From contig JAVRFU010003717.1 in assembly GCA_032717465.1 (NCBI GenBank), positions 71,001 through 135,000 of the forward strand: a stretch of DNA of 64,000 nt. The letters run 5' to 3'. The notes beneath the pieces were generated by a model. The model ran no database searches. It saw only the letters and a list, made by a program, of their open reading frames with translations, and was not told where the DNA came from. Position numbers and translations under genes: made by a program. Shown one piece after another: positions 33,147 through 44,962 of this stretch; the first letter of the stretch is position 1, and the number at the start of each line of letters is the position of its first letter. Source of the DNA: Coenobita brevimanus. Its lineage: Eukaryota; Arthropoda; Malacostraca; Decapoda; Coenobitidae.

Positions 33147-34245
33147 GTTATTATATCATGACAGTCTATTCCCGGTATATGCGCACACTTGAAATGTAAA
33201 TATGCAGCTACATAAGAGATATCACTTTGGAAATTAACACTGGAAAAATTATAATAGACTGTTTTGGAATGCACCAGCAACGTATCCCTTTAATATGTTG
33301 GATCAGTTCTTCCAGTTTTAGAAGACTGGCCACGGTAGCAGGTGAATGGCGGATGTTGCCTTCACTCATTCTTACGAATATTATTCCTAACACATTTATT
33401 CGGCCTTAAAGAACATCCCTTCCGATAATTTCCATGATCAGATAGCACTGAAGTGTACCAGTAATGATCACTGAATATCATACTGATCGCCAAGCAATAC
33501 AGGAGTTTAGGAAAATAAAGCAGCATCTCACTTTCGGCACCTAGCGTCGGAGCTGCAGATCAAGGCTGCCATTCGTTCCAAAAATGACACATTGCTATAT
33601 TTGTTATATATTCAATTTTCACTGTACGTATTTTCGATTGAGTATAAAATGGTAGGGTATTTTTTTTTTTTTTTTTAACAATCACTGGTGTGTCAGCAGG
33701 TGGTGTTTCCCGCACATTTTATATTATTAGTAAATATGGGCGATTGTGTATCCAACGCATCGCAAGTCGCAACAAGACAACCTCAGTGTGTGTTTATACT
33801 GGGTTTGGTAGGGTGTGGTATACACTCTGCCACAATTACCACATTTTGGGGAGTTGAAGTGCTTGTGTGGTGACTCGGTGATCGCTACAGTTTAAACACA
33901 AACCCACAGTGAAACTCTAGACATAGAAATCAAAGTGATACAGTGAAATGGCATAGAAAAACACTTTGATTTAGTGGACAATGAAATGATCAGTTCTCGG
34001 ACTCGCCTAGATGTTTTGGCGCATCAAGACATTACACCGTACTACGACGATAATGCACGTGTAACGAAAACTGGTGGACTTGGCAGGGTGGAGATTGTGC
34101 AGGTGAGTGTGATTTTAATGGCTGGGATTAGGGAGGAAAGGAAAATTGGGAAGATGATAAAGAATAGCCAATGTTTTTGTCAATATTAATATTTGTTTGC
34201 GGGTAGGGTGTTTATAGGCTGCATGATTAAACTTTACTATTATTT
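33147..34245. other. No gene seen; T-run
   Basis: T-run at 33660-33677. No coding or element signature. Confidence 0.5.
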
Positions 34246-34248
34246 TTA

Positions 34249-34283
<35 letters not shown>
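34246..34283. repeat. (TAT)n run
   Basis: Trinucleotide TAT run. Confidence 0.95.
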
Positions 34284-34284
<1 letters not shown>

Positions 34285-34321
34285 ATCCGTCCTCGTGAAG
34301 CAAAACTGGTGTTATAATCGC

Positions 34322-34425
<104 letters not shown>

Positions 34426-34667
34426 CAGCATCGTCGTGTTTTGTTTTCCTGAACCATCTGAACATTTTCCTCCAGACACTGTGCTGTTTAAAGCGATTAT
34501 TTGTTCAGTGTTATATTTATTTTTCCTTAATCCTGCTGTGCAAAATAAGCTGGTGAACCTTTCGGGACCCACAAGGCTAGTTCTCCCACGCCGACAGATG
34601 CCACCAAACACCCGTATTTCACCGATTGTGTGAATACCGACCCGCTTATGCTGATTACATAGGAGTG

Positions 34668-34921
34668 GTAATTCACCGGGTCGGTCAGGATCACTTGATG
34701 GTCGTGATGGTCAGCTTTTACCCTCCCGGAAGGGAGCTGAGAGCTCATATAGTCCGATCTAAGGGCAAGGCTGTGACCTTCGCACACGCACACACCCGTC
34801 CCCTTGCTCAAGGGGGACAGTAACCACCCACTTCGTCAGTGAAACTTTTCGCAACCTGAGCGAGGCGCGAACTCCCGTCCACCAGTTGGCAAGCGGGAAC
34901 GTTACCACTGCACCAGCGAGT

Positions 34922-34922
<1 letters not shown>
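34668..34922 (-). mobile_element. tRNA-Gly-like SINE, copy 2
   Basis: Inverted copy of 21904-22156. On the minus strand the head is CACTCGCTGGTGCAGTGGTA with CCCGCTTGCCAACTGG (Gly GCC-like loop) and GGAGTTCGCGCCTCG. The body ends CCGACCCGGTGAATTAC. A (CA)n run (TG on +) again abuts the head, at 34923-34964. Confidence 0.85.

Positions 34923-34964
<42 letters not shown>
34923..34964. repeat. (TG)n at SINE head
   Basis: TG run directly next to the tRNA-like end of the SINE. Confidence 0.95.
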
Positions 34965-34967
<3 letters not shown>

Positions 34968-35234
34968 AGATGATAAGTGAAGATTGTATTGGTTAAGGTC
35001 TAGGAGTGCTCCCAAAAACAAATATTGATAATTTTATGACCTGGATTAAGTTTCATAATTGTGTACCTCATTTTTTGACACCGAGATTCTGCAGAAATAG
35101 TTGATTTGATACTCGTATAAATAAGGTTAAATTTTTGTACACTAGAAATCAAAAGCTACAACCAGAGGTGGATGAGAAAGGAAAACTAAATTACCGGTAC
35201 CGGTATTGTGGTCATCGCAATAACAAACTCCATA
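34965..35234. other. No gene seen
   Basis: AT-rich. Includes GGTACCGGTACC-like sequence near 35193. Confidence 0.5.
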
Positions 35235-35763
35235 CACGTCCACGCCCCAGCACAAAACTAATGACGTCCACGCCCCAGGACAAAACTAATCACGTCCACG
35301 CCCCAGGACAAAACTAATCACGTCCACGCCCCAGCACAAAACTAATCACGTCCACGCCCCAGCACAAAACTAATCACGTCCACGCCCCAGGACAAAACTA
35401 ATCACGTCCACGCCCCAGGACAAAACTAATCACGTCCACGCCCCAGCACAAAACTAATCACGTCCACGCCCCAGCACAAAACTAATCACGTCCACGCCCC
35501 AGGACAAAACTAATCACGTCCACGCCCCAGGACAAAACTAATCACGTCCACGCCCCAGCACAAAACTAATCACGTCCACGCCCCAGCACAAAACTAATCA
35601 CGTCCACGCCCCAGCACAAAACTAATCACGTCCACGCCCCAGGACAAAACTAATCACGTCCACGCCCCAGGACAAGACTAATCACGTCCACGCCCCAGGA
35701 CAAAACTAATCACGTCCACGCCCCAGGACAAAACTAATCACGTCCACGCCCCAGGACAAAACT
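35235..35763 (+). repeat. Minisatellite, 28 bp unit, about 19 copies
   Basis: The unit is CACGTCCACGCCCCAG plus SACAAAACTAAT, where S is C or G. The variant base runs C GG CC GG CC GG CCC GGGGG along the array, so a four-unit (112 bp) higher-order period is visible over its left two-thirds. Units are otherwise nearly identical, which suggests recent expansion. Confidence 0.95.
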
Positions 35764-35815
35764 AGTCAAACTCCACCACGCCCACGCCCTTACACTCAAA
35801 ACTAGTCAAATGAAA

Positions 35816-36270
35816 GAAAACCATTAGGGAGCCGGATGCTAATCGCCCGCCGGAATATGCTGTTGGCCAAGTCCTTAGGTCATATCATGATACCCTGAAG
35901 GTTTCATGCTGATTGTTCAAGCCGTTCATGAGATATAATGGTGCTAAAAGCAGACGATAAACACTAGCTGACCTTTGGCAGCTATTTTGGTGACCTTGAC
36001 CTTGATCTCCAGTGCTCATTTTCGAACTCGTCGAAGGTTTTGGCCATTTCTTAGTACTCTGAAGTTTTCATATCGATAGCTCAAGCCATTCGTGAGTTAT
36101 AATAGTGCTAAAAGCGGGCGATAAACACTAGTTGACCTTTCGCAGCCATTTTGGTGACGTTGACCTTGATCTCGAGTGCCCATTTTCGAACTCGGACAAG
36201 ATTTTGGCCATATGTTGATACCCTGACGGTTTCATGTTGATAGCTCAAGCCGTTGATGAGATATAATTGG

Positions 36271-36304
<34 letters not shown>
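35816..36304 (+). mobile_element. 165 bp tandem-repeat element with (CA)n, copy 2
   Basis: GAAGGTTTCATGCTGAT, GAAGTTTTCATATCGAT and GACGGTTTCATGTTGAT recur at about 35897, 36061 and 36225, a 164 bp period. Each unit also has TCAAGCCGTTCATGAGATAT, TAGTTGACCTTTCGCAGCC and TTGACCTTGATCTCGAGTGC. The array starts GAGCCGGATGCTAATCGCCC and ends ATAATTGGAAC plus (CA)n, as in the copy at 13985-14375. Confidence 0.8.
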
Positions 36305-36307
<3 letters not shown>

Positions 36308-36344
36308 GCAGGCAAAAGCTTAACTAGCACGCCCACACAGACAA

Positions 36345-36560
36345 AAATGTAACTATCATGCCCACGCTCACGTCCACGCACCAGTACTGTACATAACAGT
36401 AATCAAATACCAGGTACAGACACTGGGTGCATATCGGTACCGGTTTGCGATTTTTATCTTACTGGTGATAAAGTTAGGAATTAGATGGCTACAAGAGTGG
36501 CTGAAGAGATGGTGGTGTAATGAGAGCTGGGATAACCTATGATGACGTGGTTTGTGTTCG
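36345..36560 (+). repeat. Dispersed repeat R2, copy 1
   Basis: CCCACGCTCACGTCCACGCA and ACCAGTACTGTAC, then CAAATACCAGGTACAGACACTG, TTTTTATCTTACTGGTGATA and AGGAATTAGATGGCTACAAG match 56435-56640 in order. A single unit resembling the 28 bp minisatellite sits at its left end. Confidence 0.65.
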
Positions 36561-36799
36561 TGACGTACTTCCATGTTACTAGATGCCCGGGGAATGGTAG
36601 AGTGCGTTTTGGTGTGTTATAGAGTGTGTAGGAAGTTGAGTGAGTTATTGATATTGTTAGCGGTTGTGTTTTGAGTGCTTATGGGGAGCGATTAAGCTGG
36701 TGTATTCTGGTGTGCTTTGAAATGTGTGGAAGTTGATTGAGTTCTAGATTCTGTGAGATTGTGTTTCTGAGTGCATGTGATGAGTGTGTCCCTGGTGGA

Positions 36800-36803
<4 letters not shown>

Positions 36804-36848
<45 letters not shown>
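36804..36848. repeat. (GT)n microsatellite
   Basis: GT run. Confidence 0.97.
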
Positions 36849-36849
<1 letters not shown>

Positions 36850-36890
36850 TATAGTGGGGCGTTACCTGGTGAGTTTCAGCTAGCTGTTGA

Positions 36891-36905
36891 ATGTGTGTGT
36901 GTGTG

Positions 36906-36939
<34 letters not shown>
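36891..36939. repeat. (GT)n then (GA)n
   Basis: Short GT run passing into GA. Confidence 0.95.
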
Positions 36940-37189
36940 AGAAAACGCTCTAGTAACATAATAAGTAACAGGAACTTAAAAGACTAGAAAGACCAGACCA
37001 AATAAGACACAGGCAGGAAAAGACTGAGAGACATGCATAGATTAAGACAGCATTACCCAGCCAGAGGACAGATAGACAAAATGGGACAGGATATGATACC
37101 GGTATATTTGGTGTGGTACAGATAAGGAGATAAAGAGTGACGGGGGTACAGATTAAGACACGAATACCCAGCTAGAGGAAGGGAAAGGT

Positions 37190-37575
37190 TACACTGACAC
37201 AGTAAGGAACAGGAGGAGGAGGAGGGTAGACAGGTAGGAAAGAAAGGAAGTAGGGGGGAAGAGGTACCGTAAGGAGGGAGGAGGAACACTAAGGAGAGAG
37301 AGGAAAGAGAGGAGGAGAGGAGAGGTAAGGAGAAAGGAAGAAGAACGTGAGGTAACGAGAGGGGCAGGGGAGGGATAAGGAGGATGAAGCAGAAGGAGGG
37401 AAGTGATGTAGACTGAGTAAGGGTAAATACAAGTGGAGGAGGGGAACTAGGGAGGAGAGGTAAGGATAGGGGAGGAATAAAAGGGTGAGGATAGACGTAG
37501 GGAGACAGGAGGATAAGGGAAATAAGTGTGAAAAGAGGAGAGGTAGGCTAAGGAAGAAGAGGAAGAGGGGGACGG
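37190..37575 (+). repeat. Polypurine tract
   Basis: About 385 bp of GGA/GAA/GGGA-rich sequence with few pyrimidines. Upstream, two stretches about 110 bp apart share GATTAAGACA and TACCCAGC-AGAGGA. Confidence 0.8.
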
Positions 37576-38234
37576 TAGAAGTAAAAGAGCGTGGAGTGCA
37601 GCATCTAGTGACAGAATTTTGTGCCGCGTTGAGATCTTTATCCGGACCCATGCCCCCCTCCCTCCTATAAAAAGAAAAAAAAAAAAAAGTGGAGTGGAGA
37701 GGGGCAGTCATGGATGTGGAAAATAAATCGGAATAATACGACGACGTAAAGAGTATGAGTTTATGGAAATGCATGAGGACAGAACACGATGGAACTCTAA
37801 GTGCTGAGTGTGAGATGTGGCTTCGGGTAAGTCAAGCACATACTCTTATCTTTAGTTTCCAAGCTGCTCTCCAAGTTTTTATGCATTACAGGTACCGAAC
37901 TTTTCGTCTGTACCTTCATCAAAGCTTTTTTCTTTTAGCCAACCAATAGCTGTAACCGTAGACAACCATTGTTTTCATATTCGTGATTGGTATTCCTCAG
38001 GATTCAGTTCGTTCTTTATTTTTCGTGTTATATTCCTGAGTAATATTCAGATCTGTACCGTACATGTTGCTCAATCCACTCATGCCTATGATTCCATCCT
38101 TCATGTTTACATCCACCAACTTCTTTGATCGGGATACTCTGGTCAATAGCTCAGTGCTGTTGTGGAGTGTGAGGAGTGTGATGGTTTGACATTCCTTCTG
38201 TCCTAACCTCTTCCTTTATTGCCTTCCATTCCCC

Positions 38235-38237
<3 letters not shown>
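37576..38237. other. No gene seen; A-run
   Basis: A-run at 37673-37688 after CCCCCCTCCCTCCTATAAAA. No feature otherwise. Confidence 0.5.

Positions 38238-38272
<35 letters not shown>
38238..38272. repeat. (CA)n microsatellite
   Basis: CA run. Confidence 0.97.
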
Positions 38273-38275
<3 letters not shown>

Positions 38276-38358
38276 TACATAGATACAGATAAATAGATAA
38301 ATAGATAGTGATGGATATAGATATTTCGCCTTTACTTTCCTTGTTCTACCTTCCATCT

Positions 38359-38454
38359 TAAAAAAAAAAAAAAAAAAAATCTTTCCGGGTCCTACTTCTC
38401 CTCATGGGTTTATTCATCTTTCATTTCCTTCTCCACTCTCTGTCTGTCTGTCTG

Positions 38455-38489
<35 letters not shown>
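38359..38489 (+). mobile_element. SINE 3' end (truncated), tRNA-Thr-like family
   Basis: An A-run is followed by TCTTTCCGGGTCCTACTTCT, CCTCATGGGTTTATTCATC and a (CT)n tail. It matches the 3' end of the full SINE that starts immediately after. Confidence 0.75.
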
Positions 38490-38491
<2 letters not shown>

Positions 38492-38726
38492 GGGGCGCGG
38501 TAGCACAGTGGTAGCGCGCTGGACTCGTAATCGGGGGATTGCAAGTTCGAGCCTCGCCCGGGCTGCCGTGCCGGGAGGGGTAGCTCCCTCCTGTTACCCT
38601 AGCGGGGCTATATAGTCCAATACAGGGCTTAGCTCGGGGGAACTCCATTTCTCCCATTTCTCTCTCTCTCAAAAATTCTTTGCGGCTCCTACTTCTCCTC
38701 ATGGGTTCATTCATCTATCATTTCCT

Positions 38727-38757
<31 letters not shown>

Positions 38758-38758
38758 C
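38490..38758 (+). mobile_element. tRNA-Thr-like SINE with (CT)n tail
   Basis: The head GCGGTAGCACAGTGGTAGCG contains an A-box (TAGCACAGTGG). GGACTCGTAATCGGGGG gives an anticodon-like loop CTCGTAA (CGT, Thr-like), and GCAAGTTCGAGCCTCGCCC is a good B-box (GTTCGAGCC). The body ends with TTCTTTGCGGCTCCTACTTC, CTCATGGGTTCATTCATC and a (CT)n tail. It is not a functional tRNA gene: the acceptor stem does not close and the sequence continues as a SINE body. Confidence 0.8.
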
Positions 38759-39535
38759 CCGCACCACTAGTCGATTTTGCTCCATTATGACAGATCTGTA
38801 AGTATATCCTGGTCAGAATATTTTCCTTTATGTCCACACGATCAGTATCAGTAAAATTTAAGTTCCCTATTGAACAGACTTTAACCTTTTCCGTCCAGTG
38901 TTGTGTTTTTAGCTACTCTCATTACTACCAGTGTTATAATGACCTCGGGAAAGCTCTCTCTTACTGAATGCATTAACAAAAGCTTTATCTAATCCTTCGA
39001 GCTTAAAAGTCTTATCTACGTTTAAGTGTGATGAAATTGTCTGCAGATAACAAGGGTATATAAAACATCACCGAACTGAAGGGGGAAATAGTATAAGGAC
39101 CCACTGTTGCTTCGCTGTCCAAGTCTCGAATGCAAGAGTTAACCGATACTCCCAGTCCTTTTTGTATGCAACAGGTCAGCTCCGAAACTGTCTTCCCTTG
39201 TCCGCATTTCCCTCTGCCTATGACCTCCAGTCTTTCAAGCGCCATGAATCCAGGCGTCTCAAAATGATCGAATCTTGAATTTGGCTCTTATTTTCAGGGA
39301 ATAGTGTTGTAGGCTTCTAGTCTTTGGATCCTTCTTCCTTGCATAAAAAACTAATGAGCTGAAGGGATTTGTTTGTAGTTTAATGACTGTATGTAAGACT
39401 AATATCGGCATGTCTTTGAAAACTTTAACATTTTGTCTTGGAGGACTTCATACGTTAACTCGTGGTATATCCAGAAAATCTTCAGTTGGCTCGGGCGTGA
39501 CCTTTCTGTTGTTAATGATGTTGCTGCTGCTGATG
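38759..39535. other. No gene seen
   Basis: No recognisable element or exon. Confidence 0.5.
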
Positions 39536-39558
39536 TGTATGTGTGTGTGTGTGTGTGT

Positions 39559-39602
<44 letters not shown>
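39536..39602. repeat. (GT)n microsatellite
   Basis: GT run with TAT interruptions. Confidence 0.97.
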
Positions 39603-39606
<4 letters not shown>

Positions 39607-39774
39607 AGTCCAGGTATTATGGTTATGAGAGACTGGAAGTATGTGGATAAGTGCTGATGTAATATATAACATTTTAAATAATGACCGTACTAAAAGAAAA
39701 CCATGAACGAAACTTTTTAAATTGATGTTGATAAGTAAAACAAAAAATAAACTTTGTCGTTGTCTTTCTCATGC

Positions 39775-41041
39775 AAAGAATATCAGTACCGCTTCTTCTG
39801 GCACCTTGCCAAAAACCTTTCTAACAACTTCACCTCATCATCCTTCCCTCCTCTTTTCTACTCTGCTGGCTCTGTAGCTATTTCTTCGACTGATAAAGCA
39901 GATCTCTTCGCTCAGACTTTCTCCTCCAATTCCACCTTAGACGATTCCGGTGCCGTTCCTCCATCACTTCCCCCCTCTGACTTCCTCATGGCTGACATTA
40001 AAATTTCTTCAGCTGATGTATTTTCTGCCATCACTGGCCTCAGTACTAACAAGGCATATGGGCCTGATGGGGTCCCTCCTGTTGTTCTCAAGAACTGTGC
40101 TTCTGTGCTTACACCCTGCCTAAGTAAACTCTTTCACCTTTGTCAACTTGCACCTTTCTTTCTTGCTGGAAGTTTGCTCTCATTCAGCCAGTCGCAAAGA
40201 AGGGTGACCACTCCCAACCCTCTAACTATCGTCCAATTGCTCTAACATCCTGCATCTCAAAATTTTTCAAGTCAATTCTTAGTAGAAAAAATTAAAGCAT
40301 CTTTCCTATCACAATCTTCATTCTGATCGTCAGTATGGGTTCCGTCAGGGACGCACCACTGGCGATCTTCTCACTTACCTTTCAGACTCCTGGTCATCCT
40401 CCTTTCGGGACTTTGGCGAAAGCTTTGCCATTGCACTTGACATCCCAAAGGCTTTCGATCGAGTCTGGCATAAATCTTTAATTTCCAAACTACCCTCTTA
40501 CGGTTTCTATCCTTCTATCTGTGCCTTCATTGCTAGCTTCCTTTCTGGTCGTTCTATAGCCGCTGTTGTGGACGGCCATCGTTCTTCTCCTAGATCTATC
40601 AACAGTGGTGTTCCTCAGGGCTCTGTCCTATCACCAACTCTCTTCCATTTATTCATCAATGACCTACTAAGCTGTACATCTAACCCTATCCAATCATACG
40701 CTGATGACTCCACCGTTCACATTTCCATTCGGTTCCCGTAACGTCCATCTCAGCAGTTACTTCAACAAACAAGGGATGAGGCTATGGCACACCTAATGTC
40801 TGACTTGGCTTGTATCTCTGACTGGGGTAATGATAATCGGGTTGTTTTTAATGCATCAAAGACTCCGTTCTTACACCTATCAACCCAACAAAATCTTCCA
40901 CAGGTGTACCCACTAATGTTTAATAATATTCAGCATAATCCTGCATCATTGTTGAACATGCTTGGGGTTTCATTTACTCGGGACTTATCTTGGAAAGATC
41001 GTATTACATCTCTTGTAAAATCTGCTTCTAAGAGATTATCT
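39775..41041 (+). pseudogene. Jockey-like non-LTR retrotransposon reverse transcriptase
   Basis: A decayed LINE reverse transcriptase distinct from the 11.9 kb family. It shows TNKAYGPDGVPPVVLKN, then in another frame (from about 40167) ALIQPVAKKGDHSQPSNYRP and IALTSCISK, then YGFRQGRTTGDLLTYLSDS, ALDIPKAFDRVWHKSL, SGVPQGSVLSPTLFHLFIND and the catalytic QSYADDST (YADD near 40697-40708), and a downstream LGVSFTRDLSWKDRI block. The order and motifs fit the Jockey group (established). At least two frame changes, an in-frame stop after SRKN and missing N- and C-termini make it a pseudogene. The right end is cut at the inverted-repeat element at 41052. Confidence 0.9.
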
Positions 41042-41050
41042 TAGAAGCAG
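41022..41050. other. 11 bp hairpin at the LINE/element junction
   Basis: CTGCTTCTAAG (41022-41032) pairs with CTTAGAAGCAG (41040-41050) across 7 bases. The left half is native LINE sequence. The right half ends one base before the next element. Confidence 0.7.
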
Positions 41051-41051
41051 T

Positions 41052-41760
41052 CAGGTGGATCTGGTAACACTGCGCGACGTACTCGGGCGGTGATTGGTGG
41101 ATTTCCGTTGTGTTTGAATGTGCTCCAAAGTGACTTTGTATTCCAACCAAGGCCCTCTGTGATTTGTAAGATACCGGATTATACAGATACAAATTAAAGC
41201 AGTGATATCTTTAATGATAAATATGTGCCTTTTAAATTACTAGAGGTAAACCTGAACGACAATGATAACAAAAAGTAAGTAAAGTTGCGACTGGATGCAA
41301 GCGGACAAGTCAGCGACTGATTTAAATTCATTTAATTATGTTTGATTTCGTTTACACTGAACGCTGTTTTATTACAGCAGCATATTTCAACTATTATTTT
41401 CTCATGGAGTTTGTTTTTATCTTACTTTCCTTTCTTCCACCATTAAAAAAAATTCGGTTCATTCTATAATGATGTAATCCATTACTTTCCCGGCTCTTTG
41501 TCGAGGGGGCAGAGGTACATGCTTGAGGATGCACTGTGACCAGGGATAGGGTGTCCGTCTGTATGTCTGTCTCTTATGATACGAAAATGTTAGGGAAAAT
41601 CAAACACCAAACTTATTCATGTAAGAAATAATTCTACTGAATCTGACTGGGAATACAAACAAATGCAGATTTTTAAAGGTACTGTTACCTATGAAGGTAA
41701 TGAAAATATGTATGTACACTATATATACTGAGAATGGAATAGCATGTATTGGCCCCAGTG

Positions 41761-41803
<43 letters not shown>

Positions 41804-42247
41804 CTTACACAAATCATAATTATTAGAAGCTATCTAGGGTCAGGTTGTATATTAGTAGATGAGGTAATGAAGGGTATGGTGAAGACTGTAGACTGTGACA
41901 CTGTAGTAGTGGTGGGAAAAACATTCGTGCCTTCACAGGACCTCGGGTCCACCTTGCTATGAACGTCTGAATTCCCGCCACAGTCGCTGACTTGTCCGCT
42001 TGCGTCCAGTCGCAACTTTACTTATTTTTTGTTATCATTGTCGTTCAGGTTTATCCCTAGTAATTTAAAAGGCACATATTTATCATTAAATATATCATTG
42101 CTTTAATTTGTACCTGTATAATCCGGTATCTTACAAATCTATGAGGTCCTTGGTTGGAATACAAAGTCACTTTGGAACACATTCAAACACAACGGACTCC
42201 ACCAATCACCGCCTGAGTACGTCGCGCAGTGTTACCAGATCCACCTG
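41052..42247. mobile_element. 1.2 kb element with 268 bp inverted repeats
   Basis: The left arm 41052-41320 starts CAGGTGGATCTGGTAACACT. The right arm 41980-42247 is its reverse complement with scattered differences. The interior of about 660 bp has a (TG)n plus CGCGCG run (41763-41805) and no transposase. I find no clear target duplication: the flanks are GAAGCAGT and TCCTCGGC. It is a non-autonomous DNA transposon of unknown superfamily. Confidence 0.85.
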
Positions 42248-42392
42248 TCCTCGGCTGGCAAAATCAGTGCGTCAGACTCCCTGGAACCGAGCATAGTCAG
42301 TCACCTGTTACCGTAGCAGAGTGGTCTTGGTGATATTGATCCTGGCTGCCCCTTCATTCCATTCTTTTGATGGTTAGGGTATTCATTGTTTG

Positions 42393-42408
42393 AGAGAGAG
42401 GGAGAGAG

Positions 42409-42454
<46 letters not shown>
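42393..42454. repeat. (GA)n then (TG)n
   Basis: GA run passing into TG. Confidence 0.95.
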
Positions 42455-42455
<1 letters not shown>

Positions 42456-43130
42456 CGGTGTGGAGGGCAGTACTTTAGCATCAACACCACACACTTGCCT
42501 CACAGCATCATCACACATCCTGACTGCTGCCGAACTTTCGCAGTGAGATTGAGTATGATAAATATGACAGAGGACAATACAGAGTTTGTCTGATAATATG
42601 GTCGGCAGAGAAGGAGTTTGACAGATGGCCCTACTCGGAGATGACTTGGAATTTTGTGTGATAAAGGTGACCGGGAACAATGTAGTGATGGAGTGGGAGA
42701 AAGAGGTAAAAGAAACTGATGGAGGGATGAGAGAACAACACAGAGATGGAGTGTAAGAGACAGAATGGTGATAATGATGATGATGATGTGGAACAGACTC
42801 GTCACTGGCAGGGCATTAGCGTCAAAAACTGGTCTCCCTCAAGTATCACAACGTTCGCCGAATCACACACACTTAACGCTCACCAACTTACTGTATATTT
42901 ACATAGATCAGTAAGATATTCCAAGCACCATTGCTTCAAGTATCTGGAATGCCGAAAAGAGGCTGGTGTGATGTGGAGTAAGCGTAGCTACGAGTATCGA
43001 GTCGAGGGAAAAAAATATGGAAGAGATCGTTTTGGTGAAGTACTCGTCAAGAATGTGTCAGGCAAACTTGTATTTAGTCCACTAACTCAATAACTGCATG
43101 GAATAAATATCATTTATACTACTGCCCCCA

Positions 43131-43131
<1 letters not shown>
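42455..43131. other. No gene seen
   Basis: A 115-codon frame near 42746-43093 shows no recognisable domain. I do not call it a gene. Confidence 0.45.

Positions 43132-43182
<51 letters not shown>
43132..43182. repeat. (CA)n microsatellite
   Basis: CA run. Confidence 0.97.
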
Positions 43183-43186
<4 letters not shown>

Positions 43187-43396
43187 AAAAACACCAGACA
43201 CAGTACAAGCACCCCAGACACACCTCCACTCGCCGTGTGACTGTGTGTGTTATGGCAGCAAACAGTGGTGAGGGAGGGAGTATTGTTTCACACGGTCAGG
43301 CCAACACCACCATCATTCAGGTTAACAGTGGAGCTCTCAACACAGGAAGGGGGCAGGATGCGTTTGTCGCCGGAGTGTTTTGTGTTTTTAAGAATA

Positions 43397-43399
43397 TGT

Positions 43400-43454
<55 letters not shown>

Positions 43455-43459
43455 GTGTC
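43397..43459. repeat. (TG)n microsatellite
   Basis: TG run. Confidence 0.97.
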
Positions 43460-43574
43460 TTTCAAGAGCAGAGATAATTTTAATCATTTTCATGTAAATA
43501 TCACGAAGCACAACTGGATACAACTCCTGGAGGTGCTTAGTTCTTTGACCACTGCACCTGCTAACACCTCCAGG

Positions 43575-43735
43575 CAGTTTGGTCCACCACCACCACTAGC
43601 ATTTACGACCGTCCGTTCCCCACCACCACCACCACCACCACCACCACCACCACCAGCCTCTACGACCTCCCCTGCCTCACCACCACCACTAGCATCTACG
43701 ACCTTCCCTGCCCCACCACCAGCACCACCAGCCAG
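43575..43735. repeat. (CAC)n/(CCA)n block
   Basis: Pure CAC run at 43621-43654 inside a degenerate CCACCA region with repeated AGCMTYTACGACC segments. Confidence 0.9.
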
Positions 43736-44903
43736 TATGATTCCCCCATTCCGCACCATCACCATCAGACACTAGGAATTCCCCTCCCCCAACCACCACC
43801 AACCACTAGTACCCCCACCATCCTCATGCGTCGTAAACATTTACTGATATGGCATGTAGCATTAAACCGCTAATGACAAGAGGGTTCTGCAACAGAAGGG
43901 GGGTCAATTGGTGTCGTCTTGTCTTATTCGGTTTAGTAAGCTTGCTTATCACTATAAAACACCCCCCCCCCCACACACACACATCATCTACTGCAATGCC
44001 GTATAGTTTCCAGCCTCCTCCGTAGTAGTCCAATTCAGTCTCTAACTCTCCTCTCCTCTCACCCCTTCAAGCCTCTCTCAGCACTCGTCACTACCCCCTA
44101 TCACTACCCTCACTCACCACTCGTTACTAACCCCCTCTTTCCAACCACCCCCAGCCTCCCTCCGTCGTTATACTCGTGCACCCATCTCTCCACATCGTTG
44201 TAGCACCTGATATCAGTTGTCTCTAAAGATCTCAGTTGCTTCAGATCCTTATCGTAATCAAAGCCTCGGCCTGCCCTGATTGCCGCAGGCCTTATCGTAA
44301 ATCCTCATTACGCCCTCAGTCCAGCCTGACCCAGCGCTTAGGTAAGACTTTTTTCGCGTCTACCAGCCACTGACCTGGGTAATATGACGGTATTCTCACT
44401 CAGGTAAGTCCAGTTGCACGACTGTTGCTTGTTACGTATGGGGGAGAAAAGGAGGTAGTGGATGATTGGGACCGTAGTTAATCAATATTGTTTTTCCCTT
44501 CCTATCGACACCCCAGTCTCCCTTTCTCACTCCTTCATCCCCTCATCCTTTGTCCGCCAACCATGCAATAATATTTGGCATCATTGCAGCCTCGGTTATA
44601 AACATAAGACAAGTAACCTTGAGAATAACCGGCCAGTCGATCAGAAAAAATTAACTGGATCGGCGATTGTGAATAGCCTAATTTTTCCCAGCTTAAATTA
44701 CCGCGGTGAAACTGATGATGACGTTGATGAGGCAGTAAGAGATAATTGTGCAGTGATGGTTGGGAGAAACTGACAATGTACCAATAGAAAGTCAAATTCG
44801 AAGAGGGGACGGTAAGGGACTCTGTGTGAGAGGAGAAGGGGTGGACACACTCAGAGAGAAGAGGTAATGACAGATTCTGAGGCAGTGAGACAAAAACAGT
44901 TAC

Positions 44904-44905
<2 letters not shown>
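43736..44905. other. No gene seen
   Basis: C-rich at 43966-43985 and 44040-44180. Otherwise unremarkable sequence with no exon or element recognised. Confidence 0.5.
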
Positions 44906-44944
<39 letters not shown>

Positions 44945-44962
44945 AGGGAGGGAGGGAGGGAG
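44906..44962. repeat. (GA)n then (GGGA)n
   Basis: GA run followed by GGGA units. Confidence 0.97.

Noticed and set aside
35235..35763. CRISPR array
   Set aside because: Units are head-to-tail copies without unique spacers, and the DNA is animal nuclear. The arrays at 1, 53157 and 54115 were rejected for the same reason.
38490..38570. Functional tRNA-Thr gene
   Set aside because: A-box, B-box and a CGT-like loop are present, but acceptor pairing fails and the sequence continues into a SINE body with a CT tail.
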